Assembly (NCBI RefSeq): GCF_000166195.2
Contig: NZ_CM001403.1
Span: 3,986,432 to 4,050,431 of the forward strand
Direction of reading: 5' to 3'
DNA from: Mucilaginibacter paludis DSM 18603
GTDB taxonomy: Bacteria > Bacteroidota > Bacteroidia > Sphingobacteriales > Sphingobacteriaceae
DNA: 64,000 nucleotides
The notes under the pieces were generated by a model. That model ran no database searches and was not told the origin of the DNA. It was given only the letters and a program-made list of their open reading frames with translations. The translations under genes were made by a program, and so were the position numbers. Below are positions 52,810-61,188 of this stretch, one piece after another; the first letter of the stretch is position 1; every line of letters starts with the position of its first letter.

Positions 52810-53307
52810 TTAAAATCCCTGCTCATCGGCGCTCGGCCCATAGCTGCCGGGGATAGGGATATTGAGCAAACGCAGGTAAACGCCAAGTTGTGCCCTGTGG
52901 TGTACTATCTGGCTGAATGTAGTACGGATCACTTCGCCTTTGGTACAAACAAAATAGATCACTTCGCCGTTTCGCATGGTCCAATCCGGGAGCAGGTCGG
53001 CGTCTGATGCTTTTTCCAACTGCGCTTTGCTCTCAGAAAATGCCTTTTCAAACGAGGTTAATAAATCGGCTGTGTTGGTAATTGGGATGGGTTTGTAAGC
53101 ATTTACGGCAAAATCCAGCTCGGTGGTATTGAGTACCAGAGGTACCCAGGTAGGCAGTTCGGCAATATGGGTGGCCAGTTGCTGTATATTCATGCTTTTT
53201 TCGTGCGGGCTCCATTGATATTTGTCGTCTGGAACACGTTCCAGCATTTTAAGGGTGGTTTGAGCCTCTTGCTCCATTTCTTTAACTAACATTTGGATAA
53301 TTGACAT
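52810..53307 (-). CDS. DinB-family protein
   Basis: A 165-residue four-helix-bundle protein from the ATG at 53307; an upstream in-frame start adds eight residues. The DinB metal triad pattern is visible: His in LATHIAELPTW and the HH pair in SQIVHHRAQLGVYLRLL, a typical DinB_2 ending (NIPIPGSYGPSADE). Members are thiol- or metal-dependent enzymes of mostly unknown substrate. It stands alone, convergent with tatA. Confidence 0.88.
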   Translation of the reverse strand: MSIIQMLVKEMEQEAQTTLKMLERVPDDKYQWSPHEKSMNIQQLATHIAELPTWVPLVLNTTELDFAVNAYKPIPITNTADLLTSFEKAFSESKAQLEKASDADLLPDWTMRNGEVIYFVCTKGEVIRTTFSQIVHHRAQLGVYLRLLNIPIPGSYGPSADEQGF

Positions 53308-53422
53308 AGCTTTTTGATTTTGTTTGCACAAAGGAAATCAGGGCAGATGACAGCCCTATGTCAGCAGGAATATAAAAATTTCACACCGTTAGCTCTTATT
53401 TACAATAAATGAGTTGCCTGCC

Positions 53423-56400
53423 TCAGGATGCAGCCGGAAAGCTGATATAAAACGTAGTGCCAACCTGTAGTTCAGTATCAAAAGATATGCTTCCGCCTGC
53501 ATACTCAATGGCATTTTTTACCAGGGCTAAACCCAGGCCTGTGCCGGAGCTTTTTGTAGTAAAATTAGGCACAAAAATCCGTTCGCGTAGAGCCTCTGGA
53601 ATACCGTTTCCATTATCTTTAATTGTGATGTAAACGTGTTTACCGTCGTTATGGTGGCTAATTTCTACAACGCCTTGCCGATCAGCCGGAACGGCTTCTA
53701 TTGCATTTTTTAACAGGTTATTAAAGCTTCGTAAGATCTGATCCTTATCAGCCAAAACAAAAAATTGATGGTTAGGATTGTTGAAAATAATTCTGAAGTT
53801 ATCTGTCTGCTTGAAAATAGTTGTAGCCTGGCTTATTATTTCAAAAATGTTGAACCGCTCAAGGCGGGTTTCGGGCATTTTAGCAAAATTTGAAAACTCC
53901 GATGCTATTTTTGAGAGGCTGTCAATTTGTTCAACAAACGATTTGCTGAACCGCTCAAACTTAGCATCAAACTTAGGGTCTTTATCTTTCCACGATTTTT
54001 CGAGCAATTGCAAACCTAACTTTAAAGGGGTTAAGGGGTTTTTAATTTCGTGGGCTACCTGTTTAGCCATTTCGCGCCAGGCATTTTCCCGCTCAGACTG
54101 TGCCAGTTTTTGGGCACTATTCTCTAAGGCGGCAATCATATTGTTATATTCCTTAATCAGCGATCCTATCTCATCGTTATGCTGCCATTTTATCGGTTCG
54201 TTTTTACGGCCATAAATGGTTTTGCTTAAGCTTTGCTGAATGAGCGTTAACGGAGTGGTTATTTGCCGGGCAACCAATATAGCAAACAAACCAATAGCAA
54301 TAAATACCAGGGCATATACATTGATCATGGTGTTTAAAAAAGCGCCTATACGTTCCCTGTATTCGGTTTCGTTAGAGAAATAGGGGAGCTGTAAAAAGCC
54401 TATCACATCGTTTTTAGAACTCCTGACGGGGGCATAAGCGGCCTTGTAATTTAAAGAGCCAATGGTTTCTTCGTTAACATAGTTTGATTTTTGCAGCTTA
54501 TTTAAGTAAATAAACGCTCTGGCATTCATGCGGGGCGCTATCAAGCCGGTTTCGTATAGCTTAGGCTGGGTGGTGAAAATCGGTATCCCATCCTTATCAA
54601 AAAGCGTCAGATCGGATGAGTAAGTATCAGCAAAGCTGTTGAAGTTTAATTGCATATCCTCGTTAGAGGTAATGAGATTTTTTTCGAAATTAATTTTTTC
54701 GAAAGCAACTGCTATACGCGAAATTTTATCGTGAATAAAATCGTCCTGCTGGTTTTGGTACTGCGAGCTTACCGAGAGGAAGGTAAGTACCCCGATAATC
54801 AACAATGTAATTACCACCGCAAATACCATCGAGAGCTGTATCCTTGTTTTATAGAGTACTTTATCAAAACTCTCCCAAAAATTCCAACTCCACGATTTTA
54901 CCTTATCAAAGTTTTTGTAAGCCAGCCACAGCCATTCGATACCTAAGAGTATAAAAACAAAAGCCAGGTACACTAAAAAGAAGAAGGTTAATGAGGTAAC
55001 GATAATATAAATTTTGTCATCCTCTTTACTTACCACAATTAATTTACGGTCGGTAGGCTGGTAAATCAAATGGCTGTAACTGGGTTTGCCCACACTTGTT
55101 TTATAAATATACTGTTTAAGCTTGCCGGCAAACTCGTAATTGGCAAGGCTATAGGTGTATTTTCCACTTTGATTCAATAATTTGCCATCGCTGTAAAATG
55201 CGTACGAATAACCTTTAAACTGATCGTTTGCCAGGGGCCTGTCTTCGATCAGCAATTCGGGAAAAGGCTCGGCGCTTTTAAGCGGCTTTGATTTAAGTTC
55301 AATGACGATAGTGCCCAGCCTGTCTGTGTCTGAACTGATGGGGATGATGGCAAAATAACTTTGGAAGCCAAAGGCGCTGTTTATTTTATAAAAATATTTT
55401 GTTCCGCCTACTTTAAAGGCACTGTAAAGCACCATATCTTTAAAGTTATTCAAATCAAATTCACCGTTTCCTGATAGCGGCTTATTATCTTTATCATACT
55501 CATAAGTTTTAAAGTCGTACTTAGAGAGATATCCGTTAAAATATAATTTTTGGAACCGGCTTTTTAGATAATTATGATTGCGCGTTGTATTATCAAAATA
55601 ATCGATCAAAAACCGGGCATTAACCAATTGCTCCTCTATCTGTTTAAATAAATATTCGGCCGATTGATCCTCTGCCGATTCCAGCTTTTTAACCAGTATT
55701 TTACGAGTGTCTTTTTCTTTAACGGATTGGTATGAATAAAGCTTAATAGACGATATGGTAGAACAAACCACAATAATGGCAATGTACATTAAAGGGCTAA
55801 ATTTGCCTTTATCATAAGCGATGGCATATCCGCGGATAAGGATGATCAATCCCCATAGAATGTAAAAGCCAGAAATATCTTTATAAAAATAAGCCTCAAT
55901 TAAGGTTGCCAGGATGATTAACGCGGCAAACATTGATATTTTACTCTGCTTAGAAAGATTAAGGTTAGAACTGATAACCAGGCAGGTTTCGGCAAACAAA
56001 ATAAAAACAAAAAAGCCCAGGCACAATAATACAACGCCTACTATGCTAAAGCTGGTTAGGTTAAGCACGTTGTTTACATCAAAGTTGATGTTTGAATGCA
56101 GTACCAGGCTGCCAAAAATATTTAGCAGGGCATACGAGAGCGCCAATAAAAACAGTGTGCATGCTAATAATATAGTGTAGCTTAAAAATTTACTTTCTAC
56201 AGGTTTGACGATAATTTGGCTACGGGTGTTGTAAACAAACAGAGCGAGCCATACCAATAAAACTAAATTGACAACAAAATCGCCAAGCGACGGAAAGGCC
56301 TCGTTCCAGGAGTAATATGCCGGGTTAAATAAACTTATTCCCTGGTAAATATCGGGCCAGTGATAGTGCAGATTAATAAAACGAAGAACGCCAATAAAGG

Positions 56401-57139
56401 CAATTATAATGGCAAAAGAGCCTAAGGGGTAGCCTTTACCGGCAACATAATTGGCCAGGCTGTTGATGAGCACGCACAATAATAGTATACCGCTTATCCA
56501 CAACAATAGCTGAACAAAAATGAATAAACGGTTTAGGTTATTGGCTTTTAACTTTACCGAAAATAAATAGCTGTTATTGCAGGTGTGAATGGCATACACG
56601 TTTTGATCGGTGAAATCGGCTATATCGATATTGTTATCGTGCAATAATTCAGGAGAAAAGGTGTTTTGCAGGTACTCGTTTTGATAGCTGTAGCTATTTT
56701 TAACCGGGATGAAAAGGATAGCGCAAAAATTGCCCTCGGTTTTTTTAATCGCTTCGTAATAACCGTTTGATTCTTTTATGAACGAACTTCCTTCTTTGAT
56801 GCGTTCAACATTGTTAGGTAAAATCCTTACGCCGTTCCAATAGGTTAATTCGTTATTCCGGTAAGTGGTGATGTATAGTTTTTCCGTCTTCAGCAGATCG
56901 ATCAGATCAAGCGCATACTGCTCGTTGTTATCAATGTTTTTAAGCTTGATAAACGTAGTTTTATCGTCGATAAAACTACGTGCAAACATTTCTTTTTGAT
57001 GTAGGCGTGATTCGAGCGTTTTTGCGCTACTGTCCAGGTTATTACGCGGGCTGTATGAGTTTTTGGCAATAATGGCTGTTAAAAACAAACTTACGCAGAT
57101 AAGCGCAAGTAACCAGCGTATTTTGGCGGCAGCATTCAA
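53423..57139 (-). CDS. large NtrY-like sensor histidine kinase (orphan)
   Basis: A 1238-residue membrane histidine kinase. Many TM segments occupy the N-terminal 450 residues, interleaved with extracytoplasmic sensor parts. A second extracytoplasmic region follows, then a TM and HAMP linker (LVARQITTPLTLIQQSLSKTI ... NDEIGSLIKEYNNMIAALE). The HisKA motif VAHEIKNPLTPLKL has the phospho-acceptor His1030. The HATPase N box LLKNAIEAVP, G1 DNGNGIPE and G2 GTGLGLALVKN are intact. HEIKNPLTP is the NtrY/ZraS-like form. No response regulator gene is next to it. Twice the usual size, it probably senses an envelope or nutrient signal. Confidence 0.9.
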   Translation of the reverse strand: MNAAAKIRWLLALICVSLFLTAIIAKNSYSPRNNLDSSAKTLESRLHQKEMFARSFIDDKTTFIKLKNIDNNEQYALDLIDLLKTEKLYITTYRNNELTYWNGVRILPNNVERIKEGSSFIKESNGYYEAIKKTEGNFCAILFIPVKNSYSYQNEYLQNTFSPELLHDNNIDIADFTDQNVYAIHTCNNSYLFSVKLKANNLNRLFIFVQLLLWISGILLLCVLINSLANYVAGKGYPLGSFAIIIAFIGVLRFINLHYHWPDIYQGISLFNPAYYSWNEAFPSLGDFVVNLVLLVWLALFVYNTRSQIIVKPVESKFLSYTILLACTLFLLALSYALLNIFGSLVLHSNINFDVNNVLNLTSFSIVGVVLLCLGFFVFILFAETCLVISSNLNLSKQSKISMFAALIILATLIEAYFYKDISGFYILWGLIILIRGYAIAYDKGKFSPLMYIAIIVVCSTISSIKLYSYQSVKEKDTRKILVKKLESAEDQSAEYLFKQIEEQLVNARFLIDYFDNTTRNHNYLKSRFQKLYFNGYLSKYDFKTYEYDKDNKPLSGNGEFDLNNFKDMVLYSAFKVGGTKYFYKINSAFGFQSYFAIIPISSDTDRLGTIVIELKSKPLKSAEPFPELLIEDRPLANDQFKGYSYAFYSDGKLLNQSGKYTYSLANYEFAGKLKQYIYKTSVGKPSYSHLIYQPTDRKLIVVSKEDDKIYIIVTSLTFFFLVYLAFVFILLGIEWLWLAYKNFDKVKSWSWNFWESFDKVLYKTRIQLSMVFAVVITLLIIGVLTFLSVSSQYQNQQDDFIHDKISRIAVAFEKINFEKNLITSNEDMQLNFNSFADTYSSDLTLFDKDGIPIFTTQPKLYETGLIAPRMNARAFIYLNKLQKSNYVNEETIGSLNYKAAYAPVRSSKNDVIGFLQLPYFSNETEYRERIGAFLNTMINVYALVFIAIGLFAILVARQITTPLTLIQQSLSKTIYGRKNEPIKWQHNDEIGSLIKEYNNMIAALENSAQKLAQSERENAWREMAKQVAHEIKNPLTPLKLGLQLLEKSWKDKDPKFDAKFERFSKSFVEQIDSLSKIASEFSNFAKMPETRLERFNIFEIISQATTIFKQTDNFRIIFNNPNHQFFVLADKDQILRSFNNLLKNAIEAVPADRQGVVEISHHNDGKHVYITIKDNGNGIPEALRERIFVPNFTTKSSGTGLGLALVKNAIEYAGGSISFDTELQVGTTFYISFPAAS

Positions 57140-57197
57140 ATTGAAAATTTTAGGTGTAAATTAACACTCAATAAAAGTAAATACCGCTTAAATTGTT

Positions 57198-58079
57198 TTA
57201 CAGAGCGGCACTTTCGGTTTTTACCCCGCGATCAACCTTTTTAACCAGGCCTTGCAAAACATTGCCCGGGCCAACCTCGGTAAAAGAAGTGGCGCCGTCT
57301 TGTAGCATGCGTTGCATGGTTTGTGTCCAGCGAACGGGGCCTGTTAACTGCGAAATCAAATTAGCTTTGATTGATTGCGGATCGGTATAGGGTTTGGCAT
57401 CAATATTTTGATAAACCGGGCAAACCGGGCTTTTAATTTCTGTAGCAACAATGGCTGCCTCCAGTTCTACCTTAGCTAGTTCCATTAAAGGTGAGTGGAA
57501 CGCGCCGCCTACGTTTAATTTTAACGCTCTTTTTGCTCCTGCAGCCAGTAGTTTTTCGCAAGCCTCGTCAACACCGGCAATGGTGCCCGAAATAACCAGT
57601 TGGCCGGGGCAGTTATAATTAGCCGGAACAACCACATTGCTGATACGGTGACAAATTTCTTCCACGGTATAGTCGTCAAGCCCTAATATGGCGGCCATGG
57701 TTGACGGTTGTATCTCGCAGGCTTTTTGCATCGCGTTGGCCCGGGCTGCAACCAAACGTAAGCCATCCTCAAATGACAGCGCATCAGCAGAAACCAATGC
57801 TGAAAATTCGCCTAAAGAATGGCCTGCAACCATCTCGGGTTGAAAGCGGTTACCCAGGGTTTTGGCCAGAATAACAGAGTGCAAAAAAATAGCGGGTTGA
57901 GTTACCTTGGTTTGCTTCAGGTCTTCGTCGGTACCGTTGAACATGATATCGGTAATACGGAAACCTAATATATCATTGGCTTTTTCAAAAAGTTCGCGGG
58001 CTTGTACTGATTGATCGTAAAGATCCTTACCCATACCTACAAATTGTGCGCCTTGACCGGGGAAAATATATGCTTTCAA
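57198..58079 (-). CDS. fabD: malonyl-CoA:ACP transacylase
   Basis: A 293-residue fatty-acid synthesis enzyme that moves malonyl from CoA to acyl carrier protein. Motifs: IFPGQGAQFVGMG at the N-terminus, the nucleophile elbow GHSLGEF (Ser88), the malonyl-binding Arg in LVAARANAMQ, and the second active-site GGAFHSPLM His. Length and order match FabD. It stands outside a fab cluster here. Downstream lie the kinase gene and upstream folE, all on the minus strand. Confidence 0.95.
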   Translation of the reverse strand: MKAYIFPGQGAQFVGMGKDLYDQSVQARELFEKANDILGFRITDIMFNGTDEDLKQTKVTQPAIFLHSVILAKTLGNRFQPEMVAGHSLGEFSALVSADALSFEDGLRLVAARANAMQKACEIQPSTMAAILGLDDYTVEEICHRISNVVVPANYNCPGQLVISGTIAGVDEACEKLLAAGAKRALKLNVGGAFHSPLMELAKVELEAAIVATEIKSPVCPVYQNIDAKPYTDPQSIKANLISQLTGPVRWTQTMQRMLQDGATSFTEVGPGNVLQGLVKKVDRGVKTESAAL

Positions 58080-58232
58080 TTGGTTGTTAGTTAATTGTTA
58101 ATGAGTTATTGGTTGTTGTTCTGGTTTGTTATCAGTACTTACCTTTCATGTAAACATTGATAAAGTTATTTCGGATAAGTTTTAATTGGCCTGCCATGCA
58201 CTGATAGCCTGGCGCTCACAAATGAAATCAAA

Positions 58233-58871
58233 TTAACTTAATTTTGATGATATCAGCTGCAAAAATTCTGCCCTTGTTTTTTCCTTAATAAACTCGCCCG
58301 TAAAGGCCGATGTTGTAGTTACCGAATTTTGTTTTTGAACACCGCGCATACACATACACAGGTGTCGGCACTCTATTACAACGGCAACACCAATTGGTTG
58401 CAGGGTTTCGTGGATGCAATCGCGAATCTGGTTAGTTAAGCGCTCCTGTACCTGTAAACGACGTGCAAAAGCGTCAACCACACGGGGTATTTTACTCAGC
58501 CCTACTACATGCCCGTTCGGGATATAGGCAATATGTGCCTTGCCGAAAAAGGGGAGCATATGATGCTCACACATAGAGTATACTTCAATATCTTTCACTA
58601 CCACCATCTGACTATAGTCCTCTTTAAACTTAGCCGATTCCAGTATCTCCTGTGGGTTTAAATCATAACCATGCGTTAAATACAGTAAAGCTTTAGCCAC
58701 ACGTTCTGGTGTTTTAACCAGGCCCTCACGTTCCGGGTCTTCGCCCAATTGTTTTAAAATATCAGTGTAATGGGTAGATATATTTTGAATCAATTCAGGA
58801 TTATAACGGTCAATTTTTACATAGCCGTCAATTTCCTCATCATCGTCGTAATCGTAAGGTATGTTGCTCAT
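58233..58871 (-). CDS. folE: GTP cyclohydrolase I
   Basis: A 212-residue enzyme that converts GTP to 7,8-dihydroneopterin triphosphate for folate or tetrahydropterin synthesis. The zinc and catalytic residues are present in YSMCEHHMLPFFGKAHIAYIPNGHVVGLSKIPRVVDAFARRLQ and in ECRHLCMCMRG, and the family core IRDCIHETLQPIGVAVVIE is present. The gene is 5 bp downstream of a PTPS-family gene, an operon that suggests tetrahydrobiopterin-type pterin production as well as folate. Confidence 0.96.
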   Translation of the reverse strand: MSNIPYDYDDDEEIDGYVKIDRYNPELIQNISTHYTDILKQLGEDPEREGLVKTPERVAKALLYLTHGYDLNPQEILESAKFKEDYSQMVVVKDIEVYSMCEHHMLPFFGKAHIAYIPNGHVVGLSKIPRVVDAFARRLQVQERLTNQIRDCIHETLQPIGVAVVIECRHLCMCMRGVQKQNSVTTTSAFTGEFIKEKTRAEFLQLISSKLS

Positions 58872-58876
58872 GGGCT

Positions 58877-59296
58877 TTAGTCGCCAAAATATTCGGCTGA
58901 GTTATTTTCGGTTTCGTATAGCTTTACAGAATGCAAAAACACACCCTGGTAAGCTTCAATAGGAGCTTTAAGCTGGTTAAATATTTCAATGCAAAGCAAT
59001 TCGGTCGATGCCATTTTGCCTTTCATAAAAGGTACATCCAGATTGATGTTCTTATGATCAAGCTTCTCAATCACGCAGTCGTTAATAATTACCTTTAAAT
59101 CCTTCAGGTCCATCAAATAGCCTGTAGCATGGGTTACCTCGCCCTTTACAGTTACAAAAAGGTTGTAATTGTGGCCGTGCCAGTTAGGGTTGGCGCATTT
59201 GCCAAACATCTCCTCATTCTTTTCGGCGCTCCATTCTTCGCGATACATCCGGTGAGCCGCGTTAAAATGTTCTTTCCGTGTAATATAAATCATCAT
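58877..59296 (-). CDS. 6-pyruvoyltetrahydropterin synthase / QueD family protein
   Basis: A 139-residue pterin enzyme from tandem ATG codons at 59296/59293. The zinc ligands are His in FNAAHRMYREE and the HGHNY pair. The nucleophilic Cys lies in GKCANPNWHGHNY, spaced Cys-x5-HGH. As I recall, this spacing marks PTPS-II (tetrahydrobiopterin) enzymes, whereas QueD enzymes of queuosine synthesis have Cys-x3-HGH. It precedes folE by 5 bp, which fits the same pathway. The divergent start at 59355 begins mqnB. Confidence 0.85.
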   Translation of the reverse strand: MMIYITRKEHFNAAHRMYREEWSAEKNEEMFGKCANPNWHGHNYNLFVTVKGEVTHATGYLMDLKDLKVIINDCVIEKLDHKNINLDVPFMKGKMASTELLCIEIFNQLKAPIEAYQGVFLHSVKLYETENNSAEYFGD

Positions 59297-59354
59297 AGCA
59301 ATTGTTGGTGCAAATATATAAAACAAAAACAGCCTAATAGTTTATAACTTAGTG

Positions 59355-59996
59355 ATGAAAAATATGATAAAGCTATTAATTGTTGCCGCAACACAGCCCG
59401 AAATTGAGCCATTACTTAGCCATTTTGATAAAAAACGGTCATTTGATGTATTAATTACCGGTGTGGGCATGGTACCTACCGCATATGCCCTGGGTAATTA
59501 TTTTACGCTTAATCAACACGACCTGGTGATTAATTTGGGTATTGCAGGTAGTTTTGACCGAAGCATCAGTTTAGGCGAGGTGGTTGAGGTGGTGGATGAT
59601 GACCTTGCCGAATTAGGTGCCGAGGATGACCAGGACTTTATCCCTATCGAAAAATTGGGCTTCGGCAAGAGCCGGTATTTTGCATCGGCTACGCTTGATC
59701 AGTACTTAGAAAAGACTGCATTAAAAAAAACAACCGCAATAACGGTTAATACAGTTCATGGTAGTGATGCATCTATTGCAAAGGTAATAAAGCAATCGGC
59801 CCCGCAGTTAGAGAGCATGGAGGGTGCGGCATTTTTTTATGCTTGCGAAAAAGCCGGTGTTGTTGGTTTGCAAATCAGGGCTGTGTCAAATTACGTAGAA
59901 AAGCGCAACCGCGACAATTGGAAGATAGGGCTGGCTGTTAAAAATCTAAATAACTTTGCCATCAATTTGATCAATGTCCTGGCAAACCAGGCTTAA
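59355..59996 (+). CDS. mqnB: futalosine hydrolase
   Basis: A 213-residue nucleosidase of the phosphorylase/MTA-SAH family (LLIVAATQPEIEPLL, LITGVGMVPTAYALG, LVINLGIAGSFDRS, ESMEGAAFFYACEKAGVVGLQIRAVSNYV). The last stretch is the typical purine-nucleosidase active-site loop. MqnB hydrolyses futalosine to dehypoxanthinyl futalosine in the alternative menaquinone pathway. It is followed after 8 bp by mqnD, which secures the assignment. The start is the ATG at 59355, after a GTG at 59352 that is less likely. Confidence 0.92.
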   Translation: MKNMIKLLIVAATQPEIEPLLSHFDKKRSFDVLITGVGMVPTAYALGNYFTLNQHDLVINLGIAGSFDRSISLGEVVEVVDDDLAELGAEDDQDFIPIEKLGFGKSRYFASATLDQYLEKTALKKTTAITVNTVHGSDASIAKVIKQSAPQLESMEGAAFFYACEKAGVVGLQIRAVSNYVEKRNRDNWKIGLAVKNLNNFAINLINVLANQA

Positions 59997-60004
59997 TATT
60001 TTTA

Positions 60005-60910
60005 ATGATGAAACTTTCCCTCGGTTTTTCGCCCTGCCCAAACGATACCTTTATTTTTGATGCGCTTATCCATCATAAAATTGATACAGAAGGTTTGGAG
60101 TTTGATGTTTATTTTGACGATGTGGAAACGCTAAACCAAAAGGCGTTTAACAATACTTTAGATATTACCAAACTGAGCTACCATGCCTTTGCCTATGTTG
60201 CCGATCAATATGTACTGATGGATTCGGGCAGTGCGCTGGGTTTTGGCGTTGGCCCCTTATTGATATACAAAGGGCCGCTTGAACGTTTTTTTATGGAGGC
60301 GGGTTACACAGCCACAGATGCTGATACCAGGGCAAAAAATCAGGCTGATTTAGCTGCTGTGGTTTCTAAACTTAAAATAGGTATACCCGGCAAGTATACT
60401 ACAGCAAACTTTTTACTAAGCCTGGCTTTCCCCGACGCGGTTAACAAAATTGAAATGAAATTTAACGAAATTGAGAATGCCTTGATTGAAGGCAGTATTG
60501 ATTTTGGACTCATCATCCACGAAAACCGTTTTACTTACCAGGACAAGGGTTTAACTAAACTAATGGACATGGGCGATTATTGGGAGAAACAAACCGGCTG
60601 CGCCATACCGCTGGGCGGCATTGTAATTAATCGTAATTTACCGTTGGATGTGCAATTGAAAGTGAACCGGGTTTTAAGGCGATCGGTTGAGTTTGCTTTT
60701 GCCAATCCAAAATCGGGATTGGATTTTATCCGCTCGCACTCCCAGGAAATGAGCGAAGAAGTGATGTATAAGCATATAGACCTGTATGTTAACCAATATT
60801 CGGTTGAGCTGGGTGTTGAGGGCCGTAAGGCTATCCGTTTGCTTTTTGATAAAGCCCAGGAGAAAAATATTATCCCCCCAATAAAAAACGAGTTGTTTTT
60901 AACTGCATAA
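60005..60910 (+). CDS. mqnD: 1,4-dihydroxy-6-naphthoate synthase
   Basis: A 301-residue enzyme of the futalosine menaquinone pathway, periplasmic-binding-protein-like in fold. Its motif SPCPNDTFIFDALIH at the N-terminus is diagnostic, followed by LDITKLSYHAFAYV, GVGPLL, GKYTTANFLLSLAF, DFGLIIHENRFTY and GCAIPLGGIVINR. It converts cyclic dehypoxanthinyl futalosine to 1,4-dihydroxy-6-naphthoate. It lies 8 bp after mqnB, so the two are co-transcribed. MqnA and MqnC are not in the window. Confidence 0.95.
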   Translation: MMKLSLGFSPCPNDTFIFDALIHHKIDTEGLEFDVYFDDVETLNQKAFNNTLDITKLSYHAFAYVADQYVLMDSGSALGFGVGPLLIYKGPLERFFMEAGYTATDADTRAKNQADLAAVVSKLKIGIPGKYTTANFLLSLAFPDAVNKIEMKFNEIENALIEGSIDFGLIIHENRFTYQDKGLTKLMDMGDYWEKQTGCAIPLGGIVINRNLPLDVQLKVNRVLRRSVEFAFANPKSGLDFIRSHSQEMSEEVMYKHIDLYVNQYSVELGVEGRKAIRLLFDKAQEKNIIPPIKNELFLTA

Positions 60911-60914
60911 AAAA

Positions 60915-60937
60915 GGTCCCGGTAACCAGCCGGGACC
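60915..60937. terminator. hairpin with U-tract on the minus strand
   Basis: Arms GGTCCCGG (60915-60922) and CCGGGACC (60930-60937), preceded by A6 on the plus strand and so followed by U6 on a minus-strand transcript. On the plus strand after the stem there is no T-run, so it may stop antisense transcription better than mqnD transcription. Confidence 0.5.
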
Positions 60938-61188
60938 CATACCTAAACTAAAATATAAAAAATTGAGAAATGTTATTCAAATAAATGACGCTACTCGGTA
61001 ATTTGACTGCCAGTCTTTTTAAAGGTTTAATCTGGTTTTAAATTATTTGCAGATATAATTGTAACTAATAATTAACCGGATGCCTGAAATATTAATTAGC
61101 TGTTAATGTAGATATTGTTCGTTTTTTTATGCTCAAAAAGATATTTTTTGATTGATATTTTATCTAATTTCCGGCAAAATATCCGCTC

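Noticed and set aside
60915..60937. Plus-strand terminator of mqnD
   Set aside because: There is no T-run after the stem on the plus strand; the U-tract lies on the minus-strand side.
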